A DNA stretch of 64,000 nt from Thermodesulfitimonas autotrophica (GTDB lineage Bacteria; Bacillota; Desulfotomaculia; Desulfotomaculales; Ammonificaceae), in NCBI RefSeq assembly GCF_003815015.1, contig NZ_RKRE01000002.1, positions 62,001 through 126,000 on the forward strand, given 5' to 3'. The number at the start of each line of letters is the position of its first letter. Position 1 is the first letter of the stretch. This document shows positions 17,294 to 26,033 of this stretch, one piece after another. Under the pieces are notes generated by a model that had not been told where the DNA came from, made no database searches, and saw only the letters and a program-made list of their open reading frames with translations. A program made the position numbers and the translations under genes.

Positions 17294-17737
17294 ATGCTTA
17301 AAGAACTCGAGAGTTTCCGGAATTTCCTGATGACCCGCGGGGGCAAGCTAACCGCAGAACGGAAGGCTATTCTCGAGGCGATCTCTACCTTCCACGATCA
17401 TTTCACCGCTGAAGAGCTCCTCGACGAGATCAAGGCTCGCGGCGCTAAGGTCTCCCGCGCTTCGGTCTACCGCGCCCTGGAACTCCTTGTCGCTTCCAAT
17501 CTTCTCCGGAAACTCGACCTCGGCGAAAATCGCAGCCACTACGAGCGCCATTTTGATACCCACCACCACCTGGTCTGCGTGCGGTGCAACCGGGTCATCG
17601 AGTTTGCCGCCGAACCGATGAAAAAACTCGAGGAGGAGCTCTGGAGGCGGTACGGTTTCGACGCCCGGGGATTTCCGCAAAAAATCCTGGGCTACTGCTC
17701 TGAATGTAACCAGCCCCGCCAAAAGGAGGAGCCATAA
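17294..17737 (+). CDS. fur: Fur-family ferric uptake regulator
   Basis: 147 aa. Winged helix (LTAERKAILEAISTFHDHFT, VSRASVYRALELLVASNLL), metal-site histidines HFDTHHHLVCVRC and a C-terminal CSEC pair. It starts a tight operon with feoA (4-nt gap) and feoB, which makes iron the likely signal and autoregulation likely. Confidence 0.92.
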   Translation: MLKELESFRNFLMTRGGKLTAERKAILEAISTFHDHFTAEELLDEIKARGAKVSRASVYRALELLVASNLLRKLDLGENRSHYERHFDTHHHLVCVRCNRVIEFAAEPMKKLEEELWRRYGFDARGFPQKILGYCSECNQPRQKEEP

Positions 17738-17741
17738 CAAG

Positions 17742-18005
17742 GTGATGAACAACGCGCAACTAACCCTTTCGGAACTCAAAAACGGAACGCACGGACGCAT
17801 CATTAAGATCGGCGGCGGCCAGCAGGCGGTTAAGCGCTTAAGCGCCCTCGGCATTGTACCCGGCAAGGAAATCGTGAAGGTGAGCGGGCTGCCGCTACAC
17901 GGCCCGGTCATTGTGGATGTGGACCGGACTCAGGTCGCCTTAGGTTTTGGCCTGGCTAAAAAAGTCTTCGTGGAGGTCCTGGATGAAAATTCTGCTGGTC
18001 GGTAA
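17742..18005 (+). CDS. feoA: Ferrous iron transport protein A
   Basis: 87-aa SH3-like protein with the usual FeoA core (LSALGIVPGKEIVKV, GPVIVDVDRTQVALG). Needed by FeoB for ferrous iron uptake. Start is the GTG at 17742 or the ATG at 17745, both behind AAAGGAGGAG. Its last 23 nt overlap feoB. Confidence 0.93.
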   Translation: MMNNAQLTLSELKNGTHGRIIKIGGGQQAVKRLSALGIVPGKEIVKVSGLPLHGPVIVDVDRTQVALGFGLAKKVFVEVLDENSAGR

Positions 18006-19785
18006 CCCGAACGTCGGCAAAAGTGTCGTCTTCTCCCAACTCACCGGGACAAGGGTCATTTCTTCCAACTACCCCGGCACCACCGTAGAGTACACCAGGG
18101 GCTACCTGAACCTCAACGGTGACCGGGTGGAGGTGATCGATGTTCCCGGCTCCTACACTTTGGAACCGACCTGCAAGGCTGAAGAAGTAGCCGTAGCCAT
18201 GCTCCCTCACGGGGATATCGTTATTAACGTGGTTGACGCTACCAACCTGGAGCGCAACCTCTACCTCACCCTCGAACTTATCGCCCGGCAGGTTCCGCTC
18301 ATCGTGGCGCTCAATCTCTGGGATGAAGCGCAGCATAAAGGCATTGTCATAGACGTACCGAAACTTGAAACGCTCCTCGGTGTTCCCGTGGTGCCCATGG
18401 CCGCCATCAGGGGCGAGGGCATCAAACAGCTAGTCGCGCGCCTTCCCGAAGCCCGCAGCGGCACCGTTACCTGGCAGACAACCGATGAGCGGTACGCTAC
18501 CGTCGGCCGGATCGTCCGGCAGGTGCAGCGGGTGACGCACCGCCACCACACCCTACTGGAGCAGCTTGAGGATTTGAGCGTCATGCCCCTGACCGGTTTT
18601 ATCCTGGGCGGGCTCGTACTCTTCTGCGCCTTCAAGATAATCCGCTTTATAGGTGAAGGATTGATCGGTTTTCTCTGCGAACCCCTTTTTGAAAATTGGT
18701 ACCGGCCTTTTCTTCAGAAGCTGAGCGTGGCCCTTGGCGGCACGGGACCGCTTCACGACCTCCTTATCGGCCAGCTAATCAACGGGCAAATCGATTTTGT
18801 TCAGTCGCTCGGTATCTTAAGCACCGGCCTTTACGTGCCCCTGGCGATGGTTTTTCCGTACATCGTCGCCTTTTACCTGGTGCTCGGCTTCCTCGAGGAC
18901 TTCGGTTACCTGCCGCGCCTTGCGGTCCTCTTTGACGGTCTAATGCACCGGGTGGGGCTGCACGGCTACGCCATCATCCCGATGATTTTAGGACTTGGCT
19001 GCAACGTCCCGGCAGCCCTCTCGATCCGCAACCTCGAAAGCCACCGCCAGAAATTCATCGCCAGCACGCTCATGGCCATCGCCGTCCCGTGCTTCTCCCA
19101 GACGGCCATGATCTTCGCGCTGGTCGGCCCCCACGGCGGCCTCTACGTAGGCCAGATCTTCCTGACGCTTTTCTGCGTCTGGCTCACCCTTGGCCTTTTG
19201 CTCAACCGGCAACTCGCAGGCTACACCCCCTCCCTGTTGGTCGAAATACCGCCCTACCGACTCCCGGGGGTAAAGGTCCTGGCCAAAAAGCTTTATCTCC
19301 GCATCAGTCACTTTTTCAAAGAAGCCATTCCTTTCATCCTCCTGGGAATCCTGGTGGTCAACCTGGCCTACCTCTCGGGTTTCATCCACCTTCTAGCGCG
19401 TGCCTGCGAGCCCCTTTTCGCCTTTTTCTTCGGACTACCTGGCGACGCCGCCATCGCTCTTCTCCTCGGTTTTCTGCGGAAGGATGTGGCCCTCGGCATC
19501 CTGGCCCCGCTCAACCTCACCCCAGAGCAACTGGTCGTAGCCAGCACCGTCCTGGCCGTTTACTTCCCCTGCCTGGCTACCTTCCTCATCCTCTTACGGG
19601 AACTCGGCTGGCAGGATATGCTCAAAGTGACTGGCATCATGCTGGTTACCGCCCTTGCCGCCGGCACCTTTGCAAACCTCGCCCTGAACCGCCTGGGCCT
19701 CCTTGCCTGGATTGGCGCGGGTATTCTGCTCAGCCTCCTGATCCTCCTCGAAGTAACTCACCGGAAGAAAGAGGCGTCGGCCTGA
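17983..19785 (+). CDS. feoB: Ferrous iron transporter FeoB
   Basis: 600 aa from the ATG at 17983 (GGAGG 6 nt before). An N-terminal G domain with GNPNVGKS (G1), the threonine region of G2, DVPGSYTLEP (G3) and a NLWDEA motif in place of the usual NxxD (G4), a helical GDI-like spacer, then two Gate motifs with cysteine (LGLGCNVPA and the later PCLATF) in a membrane region of eight or more helices. It is rather short at the C-terminus; no FeoC is seen. It moves ferrous iron into the cell. Confidence 0.95.
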   Translation: MKILLVGNPNVGKSVVFSQLTGTRVISSNYPGTTVEYTRGYLNLNGDRVEVIDVPGSYTLEPTCKAEEVAVAMLPHGDIVINVVDATNLERNLYLTLELIARQVPLIVALNLWDEAQHKGIVIDVPKLETLLGVPVVPMAAIRGEGIKQLVARLPEARSGTVTWQTTDERYATVGRIVRQVQRVTHRHHTLLEQLEDLSVMPLTGFILGGLVLFCAFKIIRFIGEGLIGFLCEPLFENWYRPFLQKLSVALGGTGPLHDLLIGQLINGQIDFVQSLGILSTGLYVPLAMVFPYIVAFYLVLGFLEDFGYLPRLAVLFDGLMHRVGLHGYAIIPMILGLGCNVPAALSIRNLESHRQKFIASTLMAIAVPCFSQTAMIFALVGPHGGLYVGQIFLTLFCVWLTLGLLLNRQLAGYTPSLLVEIPPYRLPGVKVLAKKLYLRISHFFKEAIPFILLGILVVNLAYLSGFIHLLARACEPLFAFFFGLPGDAAIALLLGFLRKDVALGILAPLNLTPEQLVVASTVLAVYFPCLATFLILLRELGWQDMLKVTGIMLVTALAAGTFANLALNRLGLLAWIGAGILLSLLILLEVTHRKKEASA

Positions 19786-19829
19786 TAATCCAGGCACAGG
19801 TAACTCATCCTCCCATAGCGCACATGAAA

Positions 19830-19860
19830 AGGGGCTGCCCCAATCGAGGCAGCCCTCACG
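19830..19860. terminator. Hairpin between convergent feoB and the Cys-rich gene
   Basis: GGGCTGCC and GGCAGCCC form an 8-bp stem at 19832-19855. On the minus strand it is followed by CCTTTTC. Confidence 0.7.
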
Positions 19861-19874
19861 CAGCGGCTTCCAGT

Positions 19875-20501
19875 TTACTCTTCGTTTGCTCCCACGTTCG
19901 TGGTGGTAACAGAGGCCGTGCTTGCACTCGAAGAAGCTGCCGGACACTGCGGCGGGAAGAGGTCGGGCGGGCAGACGAAGGGAGGCCCGGGCAACACCTG
20001 CTCGCACTCCTTGGGGATGCAGAAGCCGTAGGTCGGCACCAACAGCTTCACCACCGCCAGCGACTGGAAGATGATGCAGAGCTCGTAAGTGCAGCAGACC
20101 TGCGTGCCCACAATGATGCACGGGCCGCAGGCAACGTTGACCACCTTGCATTCAGTGAAAGTTCCGGCCGGAGCGCAGAGCACCACCGTCTTGGTGAAGC
20201 CAAAGTCCTTCGTTTTGTCGAAGATTACTGTTGAATCCTTGGTTATCTTCACCCTCACGGTGACAATAAAGGCAAAAGAGACGTTGGACCGGCCTTGCGC
20301 GTCGGGCGGCGTGCGGCTGATCTCCTTGCAAGTAGCGTTTTTCACTTCGCAGGTGATGACCGCACCCTCGGGAACCTGGACCTGACACAGGTCAAAGCAG
20401 GCATTATCCCGCCGCTCCCGCTGAAAGCAGAAGTCGTAAACCTTCAGCGTCTCGATGCAGACCACTTCCTGCGGCACCTGCTGGCTGTTAACTTCTGCCA
20501 T
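19875..20501 (-). CDS. Cysteine-rich protein of unknown function, possibly spore-coat related
   Basis: 208 aa with about 20 cysteines, no signal peptide and no membrane helix. The N-terminal half (KVYDFCFQRERRDNACF, then alternating beta-like strands) resembles SPOCS/DUF3794-type modules of spore proteins in outline only, so this is weak. The C-terminus is a low-complexity S/A/T tail. The start is well supported by GGAGG 8 nt before the ATG. Single gene. Confidence 0.7.
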   Translation of the reverse strand: MAEVNSQQVPQEVVCIETLKVYDFCFQRERRDNACFDLCQVQVPEGAVITCEVKNATCKEISRTPPDAQGRSNVSFAFIVTVRVKITKDSTVIFDKTKDFGFTKTVVLCAPAGTFTECKVVNVACGPCIIVGTQVCCTYELCIIFQSLAVVKLLVPTYGFCIPKECEQVLPGPPFVCPPDLFPPQCPAASSSASTASVTTTNVGANEE

Positions 20502-20664
20502 ATGTATACCTCCTTTCCAGGAGATGCAATTTCTTCCTCTGGTAGTCTATGTAAGTGGCTGCCTAACTGTTACCACGCGAATCTCAAGCCATCCCGCCGG
20601 TAACAAAAGCCGAACGCCGCCAATATAATGAACCAGGAATCATCCTCGCCGAGGTGAGAAGAGG

Positions 20665-21075
20665 ATGCCGCGTTACTGGCACCCGCTATTCGGCTTTTTT
20701 ACCGTTGAGCCCCGCCGGAGCCGCGCCGCAAAAGCCCCGGAAGAGGGTCATGATAAGCAGACCCAGCGACGCATACCGGCAGAAACTACCGGCACACAGG
20801 ACAAACTCCCGCCGGACAGCACCATCATCTCGACTAATATCCCGGCAACAGCAGCGAAACCTTCCCCTGCCTCAACACCCCCGCAGCTCTTAGGCGGCCA
20901 GTTTGAACCGGTTGCCCCAGGAATCTTCCGCTTCCGCTCCCCCGAAATCGCAGCGAAGGGCGAGGCAGATACCCCTAATCCGGCTCCCGCCAAGGTCCTC
21001 CCCCCGCCTCCACTTCCCGCTTTCGAGAAAACAAGCGGAACGCGCGACGGCCTATCAATTTACCGCTTCAGGTGA
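20665..21075 (+). CDS. Hypothetical proline-rich protein
   Basis: 136 aa, rich in proline, alanine and arginine with no recognisable domain. The ATG is preceded by GAGGTGAGAAGAGG, which supports translation. An overlapping frame at 20654-20893 is less likely. It could be a fast-evolving small protein or a spurious open frame. Confidence 0.4.
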   Translation: MPRYWHPLFGFFTVEPRRSRAAKAPEEGHDKQTQRRIPAETTGTQDKLPPDSTIISTNIPATAAKPSPASTPPQLLGGQFEPVAPGIFRFRSPEIAAKGEADTPNPAPAKVLPPPPLPAFEKTSGTRDGLSIYRFR

Positions 21076-21135
21076 AAGAAGTAAAGAGGCCGGCGGGTGC
21101 CGCCGGCGAAATTAGAAGGAATTACAGGCACTCTT

Positions 21136-21161
21136 AAGAGACGGACCGGCATCCGTCTCTT
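21136..21161. terminator. Terminator hairpin next to the CAP-domain gene
   Basis: AAGAGACGGA and TCCGTCTCTT pair perfectly over 10 bp with a CCGGCA loop. A second GC-rich hairpin (GCCGGCGG...CCGCCGGC) at about 21089-21107 probably serves the plus-strand gene. Confidence 0.65.
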
Positions 21162-21980
21162 TCAGTCGCCTATAAAGAGCTGCGTTACGTAAACGCCGTA
21201 CGGGGTGGTCACGATTCCGATCCCGATGGCGTCGTGGCGCGGGTCTAATATATTGGCCCGGTGCAACTCACTGCTCATGAAGAGTTGGTGCGCCCTCGCA
21301 ACCGTCGCCGCCTTGGCGATATTCTCGCCACCCATTACCCGGGCGCTTATCCCTGCCCGCTTCTCCATATCGTAGGCGGTCCCGTAAGTGGGCGAAACGT
21401 GGCCGAAATAGTGATTCTGGTACATATCCTGGCTCTTCAGGCGAGCCAACTGGACAAGCCGCATATCCAGTACAAAAGGATGAAGGCCCGCTTTGACCCG
21501 TTCCTGATTTACCAAATCCAACATCTCTTTCTCGGCAGCGGTAAGGGCTTCAACCGCGCCCGTGCTGGTCGGTGCAGGATTACTACTTGCCGGCATAGTA
21601 CTACCATTATTCTCGGGCGGACCGTTCTGGGATGGGGAAGCGGGGGGAATAGGCACCGGCTGAGCCGTCACGGAGGGAAAAGTCTCCCCTAAGAGGCGGG
21701 AATAATAACCGGCTCGGTCCGCGACAGGCATGATCACCACGGTCGCGTTCGGAAGGGCAGAGCCAGAGCTAACTGTTACGCCAGGCTTTACCGTACTGGT
21801 ATTCGTGTTCCCCACACTGGTATTCGTAGTCAGAGAGGGATATGCGGTGCCTGACCTGCTCCATTGGGCGTAGTAATCCGAAACCGAAAGGTAGGCGTGT
21901 GCCGCTCCGGCGGTAAGGAATAGCGCCACTACTAACGCCGCGAAGAGTACGGAGACGTGGGCGAACAATTTTTGCCGCAT
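21162..21980 (-). CDS. Secreted CAP/SCP-domain protein (YkwD-like)
   Basis: 272 aa with an N-terminal signal peptide (about 1-29, ending AAHA), a low-complexity N/P/S/T-rich region (about 50-145), and a CAP domain (about 148-270) with MLDLVNQERVKAGLHPF, SQDMYQNHYFGHVSPTYG, GENIAK and HRANILDPRHDAIGIG. Bacterial CAP proteins occur widely in spore-formers; their activity is mostly unknown. Confidence 0.9.
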   Translation of the reverse strand: MRQKLFAHVSVLFAALVVALFLTAGAAHAYLSVSDYYAQWSRSGTAYPSLTTNTSVGNTNTSTVKPGVTVSSGSALPNATVVIMPVADRAGYYSRLLGETFPSVTAQPVPIPPASPSQNGPPENNGSTMPASSNPAPTSTGAVEALTAAEKEMLDLVNQERVKAGLHPFVLDMRLVQLARLKSQDMYQNHYFGHVSPTYGTAYDMEKRAGISARVMGGENIAKAATVARAHQLFMSSELHRANILDPRHDAIGIGIVTTPYGVYVTQLFIGD

Positions 21981-22459
21981 TGCAAAACCTCCCGTGAGAA
22001 ATGAGGTGCAGTCTGATTTGTTGCCGCAAATACTACCTGAAGCGTACCTGCGCCGCTCTCACCCCATCTCCCTGGCAGCCACCCCGCCACCGAAAGCGAT
22101 AACCGGCAACAAATGGCGGAAACGGAGGATATTGGCCGCTATAAAATGCCTGGTGTAGCTATTTTAACTTATTTTTAAAATTTAAATCAAAATCGCTATT
22201 TTTCGCCATACGACGACATTCCTTGTTCTGTCAGCCCCACCACAACTTATAGTTTTCTATCAGAAAATGGAGGCGGCCTGCGCCCGCGGAAGAGGTTATT
22301 CCAACTTTCCACCAGCTTAACCACCTCTTTTCCGGGGCAATCCAATCTTAATTACCGCGTCAATCTCCTCGCCCCGGAAGCGAAGCCTGGCAAGACTCTC
22401 CTTAAATTGGCCGCCGTTTTCTGTATTTTTATCTTGCCAAAAACAACCTTTTGGGGATC
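21981..22459. other. Gene-free interval with a faint coding remnant
   Basis: AT-rich around 22160-22260. On the minus strand between about 22440 and 22250 two overlapping frames read like pieces of one protein (GGQFKESLARLRFRGEEID then, after a shift, EVVKLVESWNNLFR). There is no start codon with a ribosome site. It may be a decayed gene; otherwise nothing is seen. Confidence 0.3.
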
Positions 22460-23230
22460 TTATCGAGCCGTATAACCTCCATCTATGACCAACTCGCTAC
22501 CCGTGACAAACTTTGATTCATCAGAGGCAAGGTAAAGGATACCGTAAGCAATATCATCTGGCTCTCCAACATGCCCGATGGGATGGAGGCTCGCCAGTTG
22601 CTCCCTTCCTTCTTCGGGATCGATACCCGATGATTTGAGGTAATTTTCCACCATCGGTGTCCAGATAAATCCGGGATGGACCGAGTTCACCCTAATGTTA
22701 TCCCTTGCGTAAAAGAGAGCATCGGTCTTGGTCATCAGTCTCACGGCACCTTTTGATGCGTGATAGGGCGGAACATCCGGGGCGCTTATGATGCCGTAGA
22801 TAGAGGACAAATTGATTATACTCCCACCACCGGCCTGCCGCATGTAAGGGATCGCATGTTTAGTGCAAAAGAAAACGCCCTTGACATTTACAGCCATCAC
22901 CTTGTCCCATTCCGCCTCAGTTATCTCGTGCGTCGGCTTGCTTACTCCGGCAATTCCCGCGTTATTAACAAGCACGTCAATCTTTCCGAATTCCCCGAAG
23001 ATGGCGGCAAAAACCTTTTCCACCTCCTGCTCGTTCGTAACATCAAGATGCCAGAACTTCGCTACTCCACCGAAGCCTTTGATTTCACCCCCTACCTCTT
23101 CGCCCTCTTTATCCAGGACGTCGGTCACGGCAACCTTTGCGCCTTCTTTCGCCAGAAGCAGGCAGGTCGCCCGACCAATTCCCACCGCACCACCTGTTAC
23201 AACAGCTACTTTACCTTCCACTCTGCCCAT
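22460..23230 (-). CDS. Short-chain dehydrogenase/reductase
   Basis: 256 aa from the ATG at 23230 (GGAGAAGG upstream). Classical SDR: the Rossmann glycine motif TGGAVGIG, NNAGIAG, an active-site serine in INLSSIYG, YHASKGAV (Tyr and Lys of the catalytic set) and a C-terminal GSELVIDGGYTAR. The aspartate after the second strand (VTDVLDKEG) suggests NAD preference. Substrate unknown; the sequence resembles glucose-dehydrogenase and 3-oxoacyl-ACP reductase groups. Confidence 0.92.
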   Translation of the reverse strand: MGRVEGKVAVVTGGAVGIGRATCLLLAKEGAKVAVTDVLDKEGEEVGGEIKGFGGVAKFWHLDVTNEQEVEKVFAAIFGEFGKIDVLVNNAGIAGVSKPTHEITEAEWDKVMAVNVKGVFFCTKHAIPYMRQAGGGSIINLSSIYGIISAPDVPPYHASKGAVRLMTKTDALFYARDNIRVNSVHPGFIWTPMVENYLKSSGIDPEEGREQLASLHPIGHVGEPDDIAYGILYLASDESKFVTGSELVIDGGYTAR

Positions 23231-23342
23231 TTTTACCTTCTCCTTTCTTTCGTCTTTTTTCATTAATTCTACCCTGGTATCAGTATACCCCGCTTCGCCC
23301 AACGTTCCCACTTCAATCCCTCAATGGTCTGATTTTAAGTCG

Positions 23343-23721
23343 CTAGTCGTCGCCCGTTCGTGATCCCCTGGCCAAAGGGAACTCCCGGTAAGTCTCCTCA
23401 TCAACCGTCTCCTTAGCCGCCACCAGTTCTCGGAGCACCGCCATCGCTTCGTCCTCCCTGTCCCTCATCAGGAAGAGCGCGTAACGGTAACGGCCGAAGT
23501 GCCAGTCCGGCATCGCGGTCATAACCGCGTGGTAGATTGCCTCCGCTTCGTCCCTCAAGCCCGCAGCGGCCAGAAGATCCGCCATTGCAAAGCAGATCCC
23601 TTTTCTCCTCTTCACCGGCCGCCATTGCGAGCAACTCCTCAGCAACCGGCAGCCCCCTGCCCCCCAACTCCGCCTCAAACTCGAGGTTCAGGTCCAACAG
23701 GTCCTGGAGCGCCTTCTTCAA
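23343..23721 (-). pseudogene. Frameshifted TPR-like small gene
   Basis: One frame starts MKKALQDLLDLNLEFEAEL and reads well to EEEKRD; the neighbouring frame picks up at AMADLLAAAGLRDEAEAIYH and continues to the stop. The change falls in GAGGAGAAAAGGGATC near 23600. Together they would make about 125 aa with two helical repeats. A run of A and G at the junction means a sequencing slip cannot be excluded. Confidence 0.6.
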
Positions 23722-23789
23722 ATAACAGCTCGCACCGCCGAAAAGGATGCCGGACCCGAAAAACGCCGGGGCTTTCGGGGAAAGAAGAG

Positions 23790-23990
23790 TTGGCCGGTCT
23801 TTTGCGAAGCGGAAAACTGCCCGAGGAGCACTTTGTTCAGGTGGCCAACTTCTTCAGCGACGTGTCCCTACGGGCGATGGTCGAGTTTCTCGAAAGGCAC
23901 GGTCTCTCGGCAGAAGAGCTGCGGGAGTACTACCAAAAGCACGTGAGAAACGTTTACCCGAACCGGGATCTGGAGGAGATGCTCGGTTGA
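23790..23990 (+). CDS. Small protein upstream of a nucleotidyltransferase
   Basis: About 66 aa or slightly more. The sequence GLLRSGKLPEEHFVQVANFF and AEELREYYQKHVRNVYPN is clearly protein-like and helical. The proper start is uncertain: an ATG at 23747 with a plausible N-terminus is in another frame, so the gene may be frameshifted near 23780. It ends in a 4-nt TTGA overlap with the next gene, as in a two-gene toxin-antitoxin or AbiE-like unit. Confidence 0.55.
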   Translation: MAGLLRSGKLPEEHFVQVANFFSDVSLRAMVEFLERHGLSAEELREYYQKHVRNVYPNRDLEEMLG

Positions 23991-24486
23991 CTTCTTGGGA
24001 AATCTTGTTCGGTAGAGCGATGGAAGTTCTCGACGCGGCAGGCATTCCCGCGGAGGAGTGGACCTTCGGCGGGGGAACCGCGCTGGCTTTTCGCTTCAAC
24101 CACCGGGTGAGCCGGGGCGTGGACATCTTCCTGACCGACGCGCAGCTTCTGCTGCTTGCCACGCCTCGCCTCAATGCCAAGGTCGCGGAGCAGGTTTTGA
24201 ATACGAAGAGGCGGCATCGTTCTCCAAGTTGTCTTTTCCGGAGGGTCTGGTGGACCTCATCGTGGCGCCCCATCTCACGCAGGATTACTTCGTGGCGGAA
24301 ACCATTTGCGGTCGGAGCGTGCGCGTCGAAACGCCAACGGAGATCGTGCTAAAGAAGCTGTTTTACCGGACTGAACTCTTGAAGGTCCGCGACGTGGTGG
24401 ACGTGGCCGCCGTGCTGAAACGTGACCCAGAAACGGAAAGCCAGCAGCTAAGAATAATGGCCTGCGACTATAAATTGTTTGTTGGC
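23987..24486 (+). pseudogene. Frameshifted AbiEii/AbiGii-like nucleotidyltransferase
   Basis: The start is the TTG at 23987, behind GGAGGAG. The first frame gives EEWTFGGGTALAFRFNHRVS and RGVDIFL, the GG(T)xL and xDxD-type signature of minimal nucleotidyltransferases of the AbiEii group. Near 24195 the frame breaks, and the neighbouring frame carries on with FSKLSFPEGLVDLIVAPHLT and ETPTEIVLKKLFYR, the rest of the same family. One base lost in GCGGAGCAGGTTTTG would explain it. The end is unclear; a terminator follows at 24491. Confidence 0.7.
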
Positions 24487-24490
24487 CGGA

Positions 24491-24524
24491 CCGGAACCCG
24501 AAGAATTGGGTTCCGGTTTTTCTT
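24491..24524 (+). terminator. Rho-independent terminator before the orphan CRISPR repeat
   Basis: CCGGAACCC and GGGTTCCGG pair perfectly, followed by TTTTTCTTC. The isolated repeat begins on the very next base. Confidence 0.85.
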
Positions 24525-24561
24525 CTTTCAGTCCCCTTGTCGTCGGGGAAATGGCTGCAAC
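24525..24561 (-). repeat. Orphan CRISPR repeat
   Basis: A single full-length 37-nt copy of the array repeat lying 1,472 bp outside the array. It has one change from the consensus (GTCGTCGGGG in place of GTCATCGGGG on the plus strand), and exactly the same change occurs in the outermost repeat of the array at 26034. Confidence 0.95.
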
Positions 24562-24718
24562 TTTTACATAGAGACATTTAATCGGCTTGCCCAAGGAGAA
24601 TCGGCAGGCTTTGCCACAACAGAAGGCGCCGCTTTTTCTTTTAGTAAGATTACTTATTGCCTTTGGTAAGAATTATTGATAAAATCATTCTAAAAAGTAA
24701 CAGGGAGGGAGCAGGAAA

Positions 24719-24991
24719 ATGCAAAACCGTTTTGTAAGCCCGACCGAGCGCGGGCAGGTGACCATCCCGAAGGAAATCCGGCAGAAGCTGCGGATTACGC
24801 CCACCACAAAACTCAGAGTCTACGTGGAAAACAATAAAGTGGTCCTCGAACCGGTGACCTCTCTCGAAGTTTTACTGAAAGACCTGGTGGCCGAAGCTAA
24901 AGATAAAGGATATACCCGTCGGGAAATCGAGCAGGAAATAGAGGCCGTTCGGGAACGGCTTTTTAGAGAACTCTACGGAGATCAGGCATGA
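24719..24991 (+). CDS. AbrB/SpoVT-domain antitoxin
   Basis: 90 aa. The swapped-hairpin DNA-binding domain is at 5-48 (ERGQVTIPKEIRQKLRI), followed by a charged helical tail that should bind the toxin. GGGAGGGAG precedes the ATG. It overlaps the PIN-domain gene by 4 nt (ATGA), the standard toxin-antitoxin layout. Confidence 0.92.
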   Translation: MQNRFVSPTERGQVTIPKEIRQKLRITPTTKLRVYVENNKVVLEPVTSLEVLLKDLVAEAKDKGYTRREIEQEIEAVRERLFRELYGDQA

Positions 24992-25392
24992 GGGTAATGC
25001 TTGATACCAACGTGCTGATTTCCGGGATGGTTTTCCACGGACCGGAGCGCCGGTTATTGGATACTATCCTCAAGAACGATCACATTTTGGTGCTGTGCGA
25101 ACAGACAGAAAGAGAGGCCGAGATGGTCCTGCTGCGCAAGTTTTCCGTCTCGGAGAGGTTCCTCCAAAACTTCCTCCGGCTGTTTCATGTCGAGCGGGTA
25201 TCCCTGCCTTCGCGGGCGGCGATTGAAGAAGCCCGCAGCCTTATCCGGGACCCGAAGGATGCTCCGATTCTAGCCGCTGCCATTATAGCCCGGCCCGATC
25301 TGTTCGTTACTGGCGATAAGGACTTCCATACCCCGGAGGTAAAGAAACTGATCCCGGTTCAAACCACCTCCCAGGCCTTAGGCTCCCTTTAA
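24988..25392 (+). CDS. PIN-domain toxin (VapC-like ribonuclease)
   Basis: 134 aa. The acidic residues of a PIN nuclease are visible: VMLDTNVLISG, a glutamate near residue 45 (EREAEMV), DPKDAPILAAAI and VTGDKDFH. Paired with the AbrB-type antitoxin. Lies between the orphan repeat and the array, in the only intact transcription unit there. Confidence 0.92.
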   Translation: MRVMLDTNVLISGMVFHGPERRLLDTILKNDHILVLCEQTEREAEMVLLRKFSVSERFLQNFLRLFHVERVSLPSRAAIEEARSLIRDPKDAPILAAAIIARPDLFVTGDKDFHTPEVKKLIPVQTTSQALGSL

Positions 25393-25564
25393 GGATGGAG
25401 TCCGAATTCTTCCCTACCGTTGCTTCAAGCTGGACTTTGTTTTTTTATCTTGGGCAAACGCTTCTCCCGAAAGGCCAATCCCCCCATCGGTATTTCTTTG
25501 GCGCTCTGGCACCTACCGGGAAGTCGAAGTGCCCACTTTGGTGGGTACAATAAGAGGTTGAGCT

Positions 25565-26033
25565 ATGGAACTCTTTAAAACCAGAAAACCGGCGAACTCG
25601 TGGCCTTTCTCCAGCGTGACTCCACCAACAACCTCTATTTTTTCAGTTACCTGGACGAACTCTCTCGGCTGGACGCGGAAACCGCTATCTATGTAGCCTG
25701 GAAAGACGGCGCGATCGTGCTGGCGCTCCTCGTTTCCCCGGTCCACTGCTGCGTTTCGGCTGCAGACTGTAGCTTCATTGATGCCCTTGCCGGCCGGCTT
25801 CCCTCTCTGGAAAGCGTCCACGTCTTGGGGCGCAGCGATCTGACCTGCAGGTTGTTAAGCCTCGCCCGTAGCCCGGCCCGCCGGCAGAAGTCCTACACGT
25901 TCTGTAAGCTGAACCCGGAACGTCTCCCGGATGCCGGAAATTGCCGCAGCATAAAGGCCGCCGCGACAGACCTGCCCGCCCTGATACGCCTTTACGCCAA
26001 GAGCAACATCCTTGCTTGTCAGGGTGAAAGTTA
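25565..26033 (+). pseudogene. GNAT-type acetyltransferase remnant cut by the CRISPR array
   Basis: An ATG at 25565 begins a short peptide, MELFKTRKP, but the protein-like sequence continues in another frame (ELVAFLQRDSTNNLYFFSYL onward), so there is a frameshift near 25600. The sequence resembles the N-terminal half of two-domain GNAT acetyltransferases and breaks off after SNILACQGES, where the first array repeat starts. The acetyl-CoA-binding half is missing. Confidence 0.55.

Noticed and set aside
22150-22200. TTAA-rich stretch resembling the 11-bp-spaced promoter boxes
   Set aside because: Two TTAA cores are 11 bp apart but the third is 7 bp on, the region is very AT-rich and no -10 follows at 9 nt. 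Chance is more likely.
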